Below are positions 55,932 to 64,000 of a DNA stretch of 64,000 nt, one piece after another. The translations under genes were made by a program, and so were the position numbers. The stretch is taken from positions 1 through 64,000 of the forward strand of contig CAVZHI010000001.1 of assembly GCA_963775015.1 (NCBI GenBank), written 5' to 3'. Source of the stretch: JAEMQF01 sp963775015. GTDB taxonomy: Bacteria > Pseudomonadota > Gammaproteobacteria > Burkholderiales > Burkholderiaceae_C. Each line of letters starts with the position of its first letter. Position 1 is the stretch's first letter. The notes under the pieces were generated by a model, which did not search any database, had not been told where the DNA came from, and saw nothing but the letters and a program-made list of their open reading frames with translations.

Positions 55932-56390
55932 ATGCAGCAGATGCAAATTCGTCCTGTGCGTGCGCGTGGCCTCGCGAGTGGCCTCACGCGTGGCTTCACG
56001 CTGATCGAACTCATGGTCGTGCTCGTCATCATCGGCGTGCTCGCGGCGCTGATCGTGCCCAACGTCCTGGACCGCGCCGACGACGCGCGCGTCACCGCGG
56101 CGCGCACCGACGTGAACAACCTGATGCAGGCGCTCAAGCTCTACAAGCTCGACAACCAGCGCTACCCGAGCGCCGAGCAGGGTCTGCAGGCCCTGGTGGC
56201 CAAGCCCACCGTCGGAGCGATCCCGCCGCGCTGGAAGAACTACGTCGACAAGTTGCCGACCGACCCCTGGGGCCACGCGTACCAGTACGCGAACCCCGGT
56301 CTGAAGGGCGAAATCGACGTCTTCAGCTTCGGCTCCGACGGGGCCATCGGCGGTGAGGGCAAGGACGCCGAGATCGGTTCCTGGCAATGA
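55932..56390 (+). CDS. gspG: Type II secretion major pseudopilin GspG
   Basis: Major subunit of the secretion pseudopilus. The prepilin leader ends MQQM...LTRG and is cut before FTLIELMVVLVIIGVLAALIVPN, with the conserved Glu at +5. The body has the family signature YKLDNQRYPSAEQGLQALV and DPWGHAYQYANPG, and the Ca-site end FSFGSDGAIGGEGKDAEIGSW. ATG 55932 is chosen; an ATG at 55878 is also in frame. First gene of a tight operon running to gspE. Confidence 0.95.
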   Translation: MQQMQIRPVRARGLASGLTRGFTLIELMVVLVIIGVLAALIVPNVLDRADDARVTAARTDVNNLMQALKLYKLDNQRYPSAEQGLQALVAKPTVGAIPPRWKNYVDKLPTDPWGHAYQYANPGLKGEIDVFSFGSDGAIGGEGKDAEIGSWQ

Positions 56391-56417
56391 AGCTGCCCGC
56401 ATGAGCCGAGGCCTGGC

Positions 56418-56870
56418 GTGAGGCATCGTCGGCGCGGCTTCACCCTGATCGAGTTGCTGGTCGTCGTCGTGTTGATCGCGGTGGCCAGCGCCGTGGCCAG
56501 CCTGGCCTTGCGCGACCCCGCGGCAACCCAGCTCGAGCACGAGGCGGCGCGCCTGGCGGCGCTGTTCGAGGCCGCTCGAGCCGAAGCGCGAGCGTCTGGA
56601 ATTTCCGTCATTTGGGAGCCCCGCACGGACCCGGCGCAGGAGATCGGTTTTCGCTTCGTCGGCCTGCCGGCGTCGAGCGAGCTGCCGACACGCTGGCTCG
56701 CCGCAGGCGTATCGGCCGAAGTGATCGGCGCGCCGGCGGTCGCGCTCGGCCCGGAGCCGCTGATCGGCGCGCAGCGAATCGTGCTGCGCCTGGACGGACG
56801 CAGTCTGGCCTTGGCCACCGATGGGCTCGGGCCCTTTGCCGTCGTCGACACGGTTGAAGCGGCACGATGA
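56418..56870 (+). CDS. gspH: Type II secretion minor pseudopilin GspH
   Basis: A 150-residue minor pseudopilin. A very short leader (MRHRRRG) precedes FTLIELLVVVVLIAVASAVASLALR; the globular part has LAALFEAARAEARASGISVIWE and ends VVDTVEAAR. GTG 56418 is the start. It overlaps gspI by 4 bp (ATGA at 56867-56870). GspH, I, J and K form the tip that primes the pseudopilus. Confidence 0.92.
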   Translation: MRHRRRGFTLIELLVVVVLIAVASAVASLALRDPAATQLEHEAARLAALFEAARAEARASGISVIWEPRTDPAQEIGFRFVGLPASSELPTRWLAAGVSAEVIGAPAVALGPEPLIGAQRIVLRLDGRSLALATDGLGPFAVVDTVEAAR

Positions 56871-57262
56871 TGCGCGCGCCGGCGGCTCGGGTCTTGCGTC
56901 GCGCCTGCGTCAGCCGCGGCTTCACGTTGATCGAAGTCCTGGTCGCGCTGACGATCCTGGCGATCACGCTCGGCGCGGGGATCAAGGCCGCGGGCGCCCT
57001 CACGAGCAACGCGCAGCGCCTGGCCGAAGTCAGCGCCGCGCAATGGTGCGCAGACAACCAGCTTGTCGCGATGAAACTCGCAAGACAGTTTCCGGGAATC
57101 GGCGACAGCGATTTCTCCTGCGAACAACTCGGCAAGGCGTACCGTGGGAAGCTCGCGGTCCGACCCACGCCGAACCCGAACTTCCGGCGCGTCGATGCGC
57201 AGGTCCTCGACGAGTTCGACCAGACCCTGCTCGTCGTGTCGACGATCCTCGGTCGCTATTGA
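56867..57262 (+). CDS. gspI: Type II secretion minor pseudopilin GspI
   Basis: A 131-residue minor pseudopilin. An 18-residue leader ends SRG before FTLIEVLVALTILAITLGAGIKAA; WCADNQLVAMKL and the ending LLVVSTILGRY match GspI. It starts within the gspH stop and is followed by gspJ 13 bp after its own stop. Tip-complex component of the pseudopilus. Confidence 0.92.
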   Translation: MMRAPAARVLRRACVSRGFTLIEVLVALTILAITLGAGIKAAGALTSNAQRLAEVSAAQWCADNQLVAMKLARQFPGIGDSDFSCEQLGKAYRGKLAVRPTPNPNFRRVDAQVLDEFDQTLLVVSTILGRY

Positions 57263-57275
57263 AGAAGTGGCGACG

Positions 57276-57944
57276 ATGCCGCGCACAGCCCGCCCCGGCG
57301 CCGCTGGTTTCACCCTGGTCGAGGTGCTCGTCGCGCTGATGATCATGGCCCTGATGGCGGCAATGGCCTGGCAGGGCGTCGACGCAATCGTTCGCGCCCG
57401 CGACTCGAGCCAGGAGCGCGTCGAATCGACGCTGCGCCTGAACACCGTGATCGCTCAATGGGAACAGGATCTGGCGTCGTTGCAGGAAACCGCGAGCGTG
57501 CCTCCGCTCACTTTCGACGGCGCGACGCTGCGCTTGACACGCCGTGCCGCGGGCGGAGTCCAGCTCGTCACCTGGGCCTTGCGCAACGATGCGACCGGCA
57601 GCAGCCTGCAGCGCTGGGCCAGCCCGCCCTACACGACACGCGCCGAGTTGCAGGACATGTGGCTGCGAAGCCAGCAGTTCCAAGGCAGCGAGCCGGGGCA
57701 ACTGCGCACGCTCGACGGCCTGGCGCAATGGCAGGTCTACTTCTATCGCGGCAACGGCTGGAGCAATGCCCAGTCGAGCGGCGATGTCGTGACGCCGGTG
57801 ACAGCTGCGGCGAGCGCGCCGGCGGGCGCGGCGAGTGCGCCGACACGGCAGCTGTTGCCGACCGGGGTGCGATTGAGCCTCGAATTTGGCGCCGGCGGCA
57901 GCGGAATCGGCAGCGTCGTTCGCGACACGCTGCTCGGACCATGA
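57276..57944 (+). CDS. gspJ: Type II secretion minor pseudopilin GspJ
   Basis: A 222-residue minor pseudopilin. The leader MPRTARPGAAG precedes FTLVEVLVALMIMALMAAMAWQG; QWEQDLASLQETASVPPLTFDG and VTWALRN belong to the GspJ core. An Ala/Ser-rich insert (about 170-190) lies before LPTGVRLSLEF. Its stop overlaps the gspK start (ATGA at 57941-57944). Confidence 0.92.
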   Translation: MPRTARPGAAGFTLVEVLVALMIMALMAAMAWQGVDAIVRARDSSQERVESTLRLNTVIAQWEQDLASLQETASVPPLTFDGATLRLTRRAAGGVQLVTWALRNDATGSSLQRWASPPYTTRAELQDMWLRSQQFQGSEPGQLRTLDGLAQWQVYFYRGNGWSNAQSSGDVVTPVTAAASAPAGAASAPTRQLLPTGVRLSLEFGAGGSGIGSVVRDTLLGP

Positions 57945-58909
57945 AGCGTCACTCGCCGAACTACCGAAGTGTGCGCTCGCAGCGCGGAGCCGCGTTGCTG
58001 ATGGCGATGATCATCGTCACGCTCATCGTCACGCTCGCCTCGGCGATGATCTGGCAGCAGTGGCGCGCAGTGCAGGTCGAGGCCGCGGAACGGGCCCGGG
58101 TTCAATCCGCCTGGATCCTCACCGGCGCGCTCGACTGGGCGCGCCTCATCTTGCGCGAGGACGCGCGCACCGGCGGCGCCGATCACTTGGGTGAGCCCTG
58201 GGCCGTGCCGCTCGCCGAGGCGCGCCTGTCGACTTTTCTCGCCGCCGACAAGGACAACACCGACGACGCGCCGGACGCCTTCTTGTCGGGCAGCATCAGC
58301 GACGAACATTCGCGCTACAACCTGAGCAACCTCGTCGCCGAAGGCAAGGTGGTTCCGGAGGAGCTTGCCGCGCTGGAGCGCTTGTGTCTGGCGGTGGGCG
58401 TGGCGGCGGACGTCGCGGCGCGCATCGCGACCGGGCTGCGCGACGCCTCGGCCCCCGCCGGATCGGAAGGCTCGAACAACGCGGCGCCGCTCCTGCCGCG
58501 CGACGTGAGCCAACTCGCCTGGCTCGGTGCCGACGCCGAGGCGCTGCGCCGGCTCGAACCTTACGTCACGCTGCTGCCCACCAGAACCCTGGTGAATGCG
58601 AACACGGCCAGCCGCGAAGTTCTGGTGGCGAGCCTGAAAGGCCTGGACCTGGCGAGCGCCGAACGTTTGTTGCAGGTGCGCCAACGCAGCCACTTCAAGT
58701 CGCTCGCCGACGTGCTCGCCCAGGTGCCGGGTTTCGACGCCGGAACGAACCCGCCGCTCGGCGTGGTGTCGAATTTTTTCGAGGTTCGTGGCCGCCTGCG
58801 CCTCGGCGACCGCGTCCTCGAGCAGCGCTCGCTGGTCGAGCGGCGTGGCTTGGAGATCGTCGTGTTGCAGCGCGAGCAGGTCGCCAGCCGGGAATTCACT
58901 GGCCCCTGA
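57941..58909 (+). CDS. gspK: Type II secretion minor pseudopilin GspK
   Basis: A 322-residue pseudopilin, large as usual for GspK. The leader ends SQRG before AALLMAMIIVTLIVTLASAMIWQQW and lacks Glu +5, the GspK hallmark. The body has GALDWARLILREDART, SISDEHSRYNLSNL, a helix-hairpin-helix part VNANTASREVLVAS and RSHFKSLADVLAQVPG. It caps the pseudopilus tip. A 95-bp gap separates it from gspL. Confidence 0.93.
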   Translation: MKRHSPNYRSVRSQRGAALLMAMIIVTLIVTLASAMIWQQWRAVQVEAAERARVQSAWILTGALDWARLILREDARTGGADHLGEPWAVPLAEARLSTFLAADKDNTDDAPDAFLSGSISDEHSRYNLSNLVAEGKVVPEELAALERLCLAVGVAADVAARIATGLRDASAPAGSEGSNNAAPLLPRDVSQLAWLGADAEALRRLEPYVTLLPTRTLVNANTASREVLVASLKGLDLASAERLLQVRQRSHFKSLADVLAQVPGFDAGTNPPLGVVSNFFEVRGRLRLGDRVLEQRSLVERRGLEIVVLQREQVASREFTGP

Positions 58910-59004
58910 CGTGCTGCGGCCGCCTCGGGACAAGCACCCCCGCCCCGCAGCAACCCCCTGTCTACAATCGGTTCGCCCTCCCAGCGCAGACACTGCACCC
59001 ACCG

Positions 59005-60285
59005 ATGTCGCTCCTCGTCGTTCAGATTCCACCGCGTCGGCGCCTGCATCCGCGCGACCCGGCGGGCGCGGACCGCGCGGCGGCCGCAGGGAGCGACGAA
59101 TACGAGTTCGTGACGAGCCCGGACGGCTTGATGCTGCACCGCCAGGGGCGAAGCGCCGCATCGCTGTTGCCCAGCGCGTCGAGCGTGATCGCGGTCCTGG
59201 CCGACACCGACGTCAGCTGGCACCGCATCACCTTGCCCAAGGCGCCGCCGGCGCGAATGCGCGCCGCGCTTGAAGGCGTTCTCGAAGAAAACCTGCTCGA
59301 CGACGCGGATGCGGTGCACCTGGCGCTGGCGCCACAGGCCAGTCCAGGGCAGAAGGTCTGGGTCGCTGCGGTCGACCGGCGCTGGTTGCGCGGCGAGCTC
59401 GCGGCACTCGAAAAATCAAACGTCTTCGTCGACCGGGTCGTGCCCCTGTCGTGGCCGGACGACCCGCCGATCGGGCATTTCAGCGAAGTCCCCGGCGAAG
59501 TTCCCGGCGAAGCGGGCGCGCCGAGCCAAGGCGTGAAGCTGACCTGGGCGCATGCCGACGGCGTCGTCACCCTGCGCCTGGACGGCGGGTTGGCGCGCGC
59601 GCTGCTGCCGGCGAATCTGCCCGAATCGACACGCTGGACCGCGAGCCCTGCGGCGGCGAGCGTCGCCGGCGATTGGCTCGGCGCGCAAGTCAAGGTTCTC
59701 CCCGCAAGCCACCGCGCCTTGCAGGCGGCGCGCAGCCTGTGGAACCTGCGCCAGTTCGATTTGGTGCTTCGCACCCGCGGCGCGCGCGCGCTGCGCGACG
59801 CCATGCGGCGCTTTTTCAGCCCGACCTGGCGCCCGGTTCGCGCCGGAATCGTCGCCCTGTTGGTGGTTCAAGTGCTCGGCCTCAACCTGTGGGCGTGGCA
59901 ACAGCGCAGCGCGTTGCAGAACAAGCGCGCGGCGATCGTGAACCTGGTCAAGGCGACTTTTCCGTCGGTGAGCGAAAGTGACCTGGCGCGCGACTTGAAT
60001 GCCGTCGTGCAACGCGAAACCGGTGCGCTGAGAACGATTGCCGGCAAACCCGGCGACGCCGATCTCGAGCCCGCACTGCAGGCCGCCGCGTCGGCGTGGC
60101 CCGCGGACCGCCCGCCTGTCGAAAGCCTGCGCTTCGAGGCCGGGCGCTTGATCCTCGGCGCGAGCGGCTGGAGCGCGGCGCAGATCGACCAGTTTCGCAG
60201 CCTGTTGCGCCCGGCCGGCTGGTCGGTCGAGGCCGCCGAAGGCCGCCTGATCCTCGGCCGTGCCAAAGGGTCCGCGGCATCATGA
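59005..60285 (+). CDS. gspL: Type II secretion platform protein GspL
   Basis: A 426-residue inner-membrane platform protein. The cytoplasmic actin-like part (about 1-270) includes LMLHRQGRSAASLLPSASSVIAVLADTDVSWHRITLPKAP and interacts with GspE; one membrane segment follows (about 278-298, AGIVALLVVQVLGLNLWAW), then a periplasmic ferredoxin-like end (about 345-420). The stop overlaps gspM by 4 bp (60282-60285). Confidence 0.9.
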   Translation: MSLLVVQIPPRRRLHPRDPAGADRAAAAGSDEYEFVTSPDGLMLHRQGRSAASLLPSASSVIAVLADTDVSWHRITLPKAPPARMRAALEGVLEENLLDDADAVHLALAPQASPGQKVWVAAVDRRWLRGELAALEKSNVFVDRVVPLSWPDDPPIGHFSEVPGEVPGEAGAPSQGVKLTWAHADGVVTLRLDGGLARALLPANLPESTRWTASPAAASVAGDWLGAQVKVLPASHRALQAARSLWNLRQFDLVLRTRGARALRDAMRRFFSPTWRPVRAGIVALLVVQVLGLNLWAWQQRSALQNKRAAIVNLVKATFPSVSESDLARDLNAVVQRETGALRTIAGKPGDADLEPALQAAASAWPADRPPVESLRFEAGRLILGASGWSAAQIDQFRSLLRPAGWSVEAAEGRLILGRAKGSAAS

Positions 60286-60785
60286 GCAGCGCCCTGCCCG
60301 CGCTGACCACGGCGCGCCAAGGCCTGGCGCGGCGCTGGGCCGGTTTCGCGCCGCGCGAGCGCAACGCCCTCTCTGCGGCGGTGGCCCTCGTGGGCCTGTT
60401 CCTGGTCTGGAGCGTCCTGATTCAGCCCGCCTGGCGCACCGTGCGCGACGCGCCCGCGGCGATCGACAAGCTCGACGCGCAGTTGCAGGAAATGCAAAGC
60501 CTCGCCAGCGAAGTGCGCGAATTGCGTGCCGTCGCTCCGGTCTCGGTCGCTCAAGCGAGCGACGCGCTGACGGCGGCGACGACCCGCTTGGGCGACACCG
60601 GGAAAATCGCGTTGCGCGGCGAGCGCGCGGTGTTGACGCTCAGCAACGCCAGCGCCGAAGGGCTTCGCGCCTGGCTCGGCGAGGCTCGCAGCGCCGCGCG
60701 GGCGCGGCCCACCGAGCTGCAATTGCAGCGCGGCACCCAGGGTTACAGCGGCAACCTCACCGTCACACTGTCCGGCGCGCCATGA
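60282..60785 (+). CDS. gspM: Type II secretion platform protein GspM
   Basis: A 167-residue partner of GspL. A short cytoplasmic start (ARRWAGFAPRERNALSAAVALVGLFLVWSVLIQPAW) includes the single membrane segment, followed by a periplasmic coiled region (DKLDAQLQEMQSLASEVREL) and a compact domain. It overlaps gspN by 4 bp (60782-60785). Confidence 0.9.
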   Translation: MSSALPALTTARQGLARRWAGFAPRERNALSAAVALVGLFLVWSVLIQPAWRTVRDAPAAIDKLDAQLQEMQSLASEVRELRAVAPVSVAQASDALTAATTRLGDTGKIALRGERAVLTLSNASAEGLRAWLGEARSAARARPTELQLQRGTQGYSGNLTVTLSGAP

Positions 60786-61657
60786 AACGCCCCAAGCGCA
60801 AGTTGTGGGCAGCGACCCAAGCGGGGACCGGCTGGGGCGAGTCGACGTTCGCCGAAGTGGCGTGGGACAAGTCGCGCGGCGCGGCGAAGCGCGGTTCGGC
60901 GATGGGGCTGCTCGTTGGCGCGACGATCGCTTTCATCGCCAACATCCCCGCTGCCTGGGTCGCGCAAGCGGTTGCCGCGGCGACGAGCCAGCGCTTGCTG
61001 CTCGCCGACGCGCGCGGCACGCTCTGGTCCGGCAGCGCGCGCGCCGTCCTGACCGGCGGACCGCAGAGCCGCGACGCGAGCGCCTTGCCCGGGCGTCTCG
61101 AATGGTCGCTCGGGTTGCGCAGCTACGGCTTCGAGCTGAAAGCGCAGCACGCGTGCTGCCTGAACGGCAGCGTCGCGGTGCAGGTGCGTCCCGGCTTCGG
61201 CAAGGTCGCGCTCACGTTGCCGCCTGGGCCGGGCTGGGTCGGCCAATGGCCGACGAGCTGGCTGAGCGGCCTGGGCACGCCGTGGAACACACTCCAGCTC
61301 GGCGGCGCGGTGCGCCTCATCTCGCCCGGAATGCGGCTCGAGACGGTGCAAGGGCGCTGGCGCATCGACGGCCGCGCCGACGTCGAGCTGCTCAGCGTAT
61401 CGTCGCGCATGACGACGCTGAGCACGCTGGGGAACTACCGCATGAGCGTCACCGGCGATCCGGCCGGCACGCCGCGCCTGCAACTGGCGACGCAGGACGG
61501 CGCGCTACGCCTGAGCGGCGAGGGCAGCCTCGGGCCGAGCGGCCTGAGTTTTCGTGGCGAAGCCCGCGCCGAGGCGGCCGACGAACCGGCGCTGAACAAC
61601 TTGTTGAACATCATCGGGCGGCGCGAAGGCGCGCGTTCCGTCATTTCGATCGGATGA
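60782..61657 (+). CDS. gspN: Type II secretion protein GspN
   Basis: A 291-residue protein with one membrane segment (about 41-65, MGLLVGATIAFIANIPAAWVAQ) and a periplasmic beta-rich part: RLLLADARGTLWSGSARAVLTGG (about 69-91), LPGRLEWSLGL, LISPGMRLETVQGRWRIDG and LRLSGEGSLG. GspN is present in only some type II systems and is dispensable in several. It overlaps gspD by 4 bp. Confidence 0.88.
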   Translation: MKRPKRKLWAATQAGTGWGESTFAEVAWDKSRGAAKRGSAMGLLVGATIAFIANIPAAWVAQAVAAATSQRLLLADARGTLWSGSARAVLTGGPQSRDASALPGRLEWSLGLRSYGFELKAQHACCLNGSVAVQVRPGFGKVALTLPPGPGWVGQWPTSWLSGLGTPWNTLQLGGAVRLISPGMRLETVQGRWRIDGRADVELLSVSSRMTTLSTLGNYRMSVTGDPAGTPRLQLATQDGALRLSGEGSLGPSGLSFRGEARAEAADEPALNNLLNIIGRREGARSVISIG

Positions 61658-63801
61658 GCATGAAGCTGAGCATGAATCGGTGGCTCCCTGAGCAGCGCCG
61701 CGGTCCCCGGCGCAAGGCGCCGCTGCACGCGGCGTTGCTCTGCATCGGCATGTTGGCGCCCATCCTGCTCCCGGCGCAGCCGGCGGGCGCACGGTTTCGC
61801 GGCGAACCCGTGACGCTGAACTTCGTGAACGCCGAAATCGAAGGCGTGGCCCGCGCGATGGCGGTGATCCTGAAACAGCAATTTGTCGTCGACCCGCGCG
61901 TCAAGGGAACGATCACGCTCTACACCGAGCAGCCGCTGTCGCCGCGCGACGCGTACCTGAATTTCCTCGCCGCGCTGCGCGGTCTGGGCTTCACCGTGGT
62001 CGAGGTCGCGGGGCTGTACAAGGTCGTTCCCGAAGCCGACGCCAAGTTGCAGACCGGCACCGTGTCGGTGGGCGAAGTGTCGCGCCGCGGCGACCAGGTG
62101 ATCTCGCAAATCTTCAAGCTGAACCACGAGAACGCGAACAACCTGGTTCCGGTGCTGCGCCCCTTGATCAGTCCGAACAACACGATCAACGCGAACCCAG
62201 GCAACAACTCGCTCGTCATCACCGATTACGCTGACAACCTGCAGCGCATTGCGAAGATCATCGCGGCGATGGACACGCCGGCTGCCGGCGACGTCGAAGT
62301 GCTGCCGCTGCAGCACGCCCTGGCCGCCGATCTGGCGCCGATGGTGCAGCGCCTGACCGACGGCGTCGCCGGCGCCGGTACACCGGGCGTGCCCGGCGGC
62401 GGCGGCGTCGGTGGCGCGTCGATCATGGTCGACTCGCGCAGCAACTCGTTGCTCGTTCGGGCGCCGAATCCGGCGCGCATGGCAAGCATCAGGTCTCTCG
62501 TGGCGAAGCTCGACCAGCCGACTGCGGGCTCCGGGGCGGGTGGCAACATCTGGGTCGTGCCGCTGAAAAACGCCGACGCGGTGAAGCTCGCGACGGTGTT
62601 GCGCTCGGCGTTCAGCAGCGGCGGGGGGGGTGGGGGCGGATCGCAAGCGCCGACCACCTCACAAGCGCCGGCCGCGCCGCAAACACCGGGCGGCGCGTCG
62701 ATCCAGGCGACGGCGCCGGTGAGCGCGTCGGCGAGCCCGTCGACCGGCGGTTTCATTCAGGCCGACCCGGCGACGAATTCGCTCATCATCACGGCGGCAG
62801 AGCCGCTCTATCGCCAGCTGCGCGGCGTCATCGACCAGCTCGACTCGCGCCGCGCCCAGGTCTACATCGAGTCGATGATCGTTAAGGTCGACGCCGCGAA
62901 GGCGGCGGAAATCGGCTTCCAGTGGCAGGGCCTGTCGGGGCGCAAAGGCGACTCGACGATATTCGGCGCGGGTACCAATTTCCCCGGAAGCGGAAACATC
63001 ATCGGTCTGTCTGCCGCCACAGCGCAAGGAGCCAACGCGACGGGATTTCAGGCGGCAACTCAAGCGGGTATCCCAGGGGGATTCAACTTCGGCGTGCTCA
63101 CCAAGGTCGGATCGGTCTACACGCTGGGGGCGCTCGCAAAGTTCCTGGAAACGAACGCCGACGCGAACGTGCTATCCACGCCGAACTTGGTGTCGCTGGA
63201 CAACGAAGAGGCAAAGATCGTGATCGGGCGCAACGTGCCTTTCATCACCGGCACATTCACTAACACCGGCGCAACGGGTGGCGCTACCAATCCATTCCAG
63301 ACTATCGAACGCAAAGACGTTGGCCTCACGCTGCGTGTGAAGCCGCAGATCGGCGAAGGCGGTACCGTACGGATGACAATATTCCAAGAGAACTCGAATG
63401 TGCTGACTACGGATGCTTCCGGCCCAACGACCGAGAAGAGTTCGATCGAAACCACCGTGGTCGTCGACGACGGGCAGATCATGGTGTTGGGTGGCCTGCT
63501 GAGGGACGAGTTCGGAGGCAGCGCCGGCAAGGTGCCGCTGCTCGGTGACTTGCCGTTCATCGGGGGCCTGTTTCGCAGCGACAACCGAAGCCGCAACAAG
63601 AGCAACCTGATGGTGTTCCTACGCCCCGTCGTGCTTCGGGACCAGCAGGCGGCCAACGACTTGACGCTGGACCGCTACGACTCGATCCGCGCCCTGCAAC
63701 GCGACTCGCAGCCGGACGCCAGCCGCGTCATGCAGATCAACGACGCTCCGGTGATCCCACCGCTGCGCCCCGAAGGCGCTGCTTCGGCACCGACCAGGTA
63801 G
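61654..63801 (+). CDS. gspD: Type II secretion outer-membrane secretin GspD
   Basis: A 715-residue secretin that forms the outer-membrane pore. After a signal peptide (about 22-46) come N0 (VTLNFVNAEIEGVARAM), N1 (NNLVPVLRPLISPNNTINANPGNNSLVITD), N2 and N3 domains, with a Gly/Ser/Pro/Ala-rich insert in N3 (about 322-365) that includes an eight-Gly run encoded by G8. The secretin core has VYIESMIVKVDAAKAAEIGFQWQGL, VLSTPNLVSLDNEEAKIVIG, VPFITG and VVVDDGQIMVLGGLLRDE. No obvious C-terminal pilotin-binding extension. Confidence 0.95.
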   Translation: MSMKLSMNRWLPEQRRGPRRKAPLHAALLCIGMLAPILLPAQPAGARFRGEPVTLNFVNAEIEGVARAMAVILKQQFVVDPRVKGTITLYTEQPLSPRDAYLNFLAALRGLGFTVVEVAGLYKVVPEADAKLQTGTVSVGEVSRRGDQVISQIFKLNHENANNLVPVLRPLISPNNTINANPGNNSLVITDYADNLQRIAKIIAAMDTPAAGDVEVLPLQHALAADLAPMVQRLTDGVAGAGTPGVPGGGGVGGASIMVDSRSNSLLVRAPNPARMASIRSLVAKLDQPTAGSGAGGNIWVVPLKNADAVKLATVLRSAFSSGGGGGGGSQAPTTSQAPAAPQTPGGASIQATAPVSASASPSTGGFIQADPATNSLIITAAEPLYRQLRGVIDQLDSRRAQVYIESMIVKVDAAKAAEIGFQWQGLSGRKGDSTIFGAGTNFPGSGNIIGLSAATAQGANATGFQAATQAGIPGGFNFGVLTKVGSVYTLGALAKFLETNADANVLSTPNLVSLDNEEAKIVIGRNVPFITGTFTNTGATGGATNPFQTIERKDVGLTLRVKPQIGEGGTVRMTIFQENSNVLTTDASGPTTEKSSIETTVVVDDGQIMVLGGLLRDEFGGSAGKVPLLGDLPFIGGLFRSDNRSRNKSNLMVFLRPVVLRDQQAANDLTLDRYDSIRALQRDSQPDASRVMQINDAPVIPPLRPEGAASAPTR

Positions 63802-63808
63802 ACGCACC

Positions 63809-64000
63809 ATGGGCGCGCGCCACCCCCTGCCCTACGCCTTCGCCAAGGCGAACACGGTGCTGCTCGAAGACGACGGGGATCGCCTCGTCCTGCACGCCGC
63901 CGAGAGTTCGGCAACCAGCGCGCTCGGCGAGGTGCTGCGCCTTTACCACGTCGACTCGTTGCTGCGCGAGCCCGCGGCGACGCTCGTGAACCGAATCGCC
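63809..64000 (+). CDS. gspE: Type II secretion ATPase GspE (5' part, cut by window end)
   Basis: The first 64 codons of the secretion ATPase, cut by the window edge. LPYAFAKANTVLLEDDGDRLVLH matches the N1 domain opening of GspE, which binds GspL. It starts 7 bp after the gspD stop. Walker motifs lie outside the window; gspF would be expected next. Confidence 0.88.
   Translation, partial: MGARHPLPYAFAKANTVLLEDDGDRLVLHAAESSATSALGEVLRLYHVDSLLREPAATLVNRIA

Noticed and set aside
62621..62640. Frameshift in gspD at the G8 run
   Set aside because: The reading frame continues intact on both sides, so gspD is complete as written.

Overview
The window looks like chromosome of a high-GC betaproteobacterium, most likely a Burkholderiales of the Rubrivivax/Leptothrix type. 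This is inferred from the very GC-rich third codon positions, a type II secretion (T2SS) gene order, a second infA, and an exopolysaccharide (EPS) operon of the kind found beside exosortase A (XrtA) systems. No rRNA, CRISPR array or phage genes were seen.

Region 1 (1-16.2 kb) is mixed housekeeping plus two insertion sequences. A peptide-type ABC importer operon (ATPase, ATPase, binding protein, permease, permease) fills 1-4987, but its first 4.2 kb are broken by many single-base frameshifts while the protein sequence stays readable. It is followed by infA, an EamA transporter, an ISAzo13-family element (6373-7720), a cytochrome c, tRNA-Arg(CCG), an LplT/PlsC-type membrane acyltransferase fusion, a CPBP protease, an HpaI-type aldolase with a 2-hydroxyacid dehydrogenase, and rlpA. 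An IS1634-family element (13786-15764) is flanked by a 479-bp direct repeat that abuts both of its ends. This reads as a very long target duplication that left both convergent target genes (rlpA and a phosphopantetheinyl transferase) complete.

Region 2 (16.0-27.7 kb, minus strand) is a compact biosynthetic cassette: an acyl-AMP ligase with a carrier domain, a one-module NRPS (C-A-PCP, adenylation code read by eye as glycine-like), two alpha/beta hydrolases with unusual nucleophile elbows, and a 4'-phosphopantetheinyl transferase. Upstream lie a GT2 glycosyltransferase, an ATP-grasp protein and a FemAB/CelD-like acyltransferase. The natural reading is synthesis of an acyl-amino-acid unit, possibly for decorating the neighbouring polysaccharide.

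Region 3 (28.1-55 kb) is a Wzx/Wzy-type EPS locus. It has the initiating sugar-phosphate transferase, the outer-membrane export lipoprotein, a chain-length determinant, a tyrosine autokinase, a beta-barrel protein and an AAA ATPase fused to a UDP-GlcNAc-2-epimerase-like domain. It also has three GT4 and one GT2 glycosyltransferases, four polysaccharide deacetylases, two more FemAB/CelD-like acyltransferases, a Wzy/ligase-like protein, a Wzx flippase, a YdcF-like protein and two paralogous secreted beta-propeller proteins. No exosortase gene lies in the window.

Region 4 (55.2-64 kb) is a T2SS locus: gspC, divergent and frameshifted, then gspG-H-I-J-K-L-M-N-D and the start of gspE, mostly with 4-bp overlaps.

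All calls were made by reading translations. Family assignments come from remembered motifs and no database search was run.
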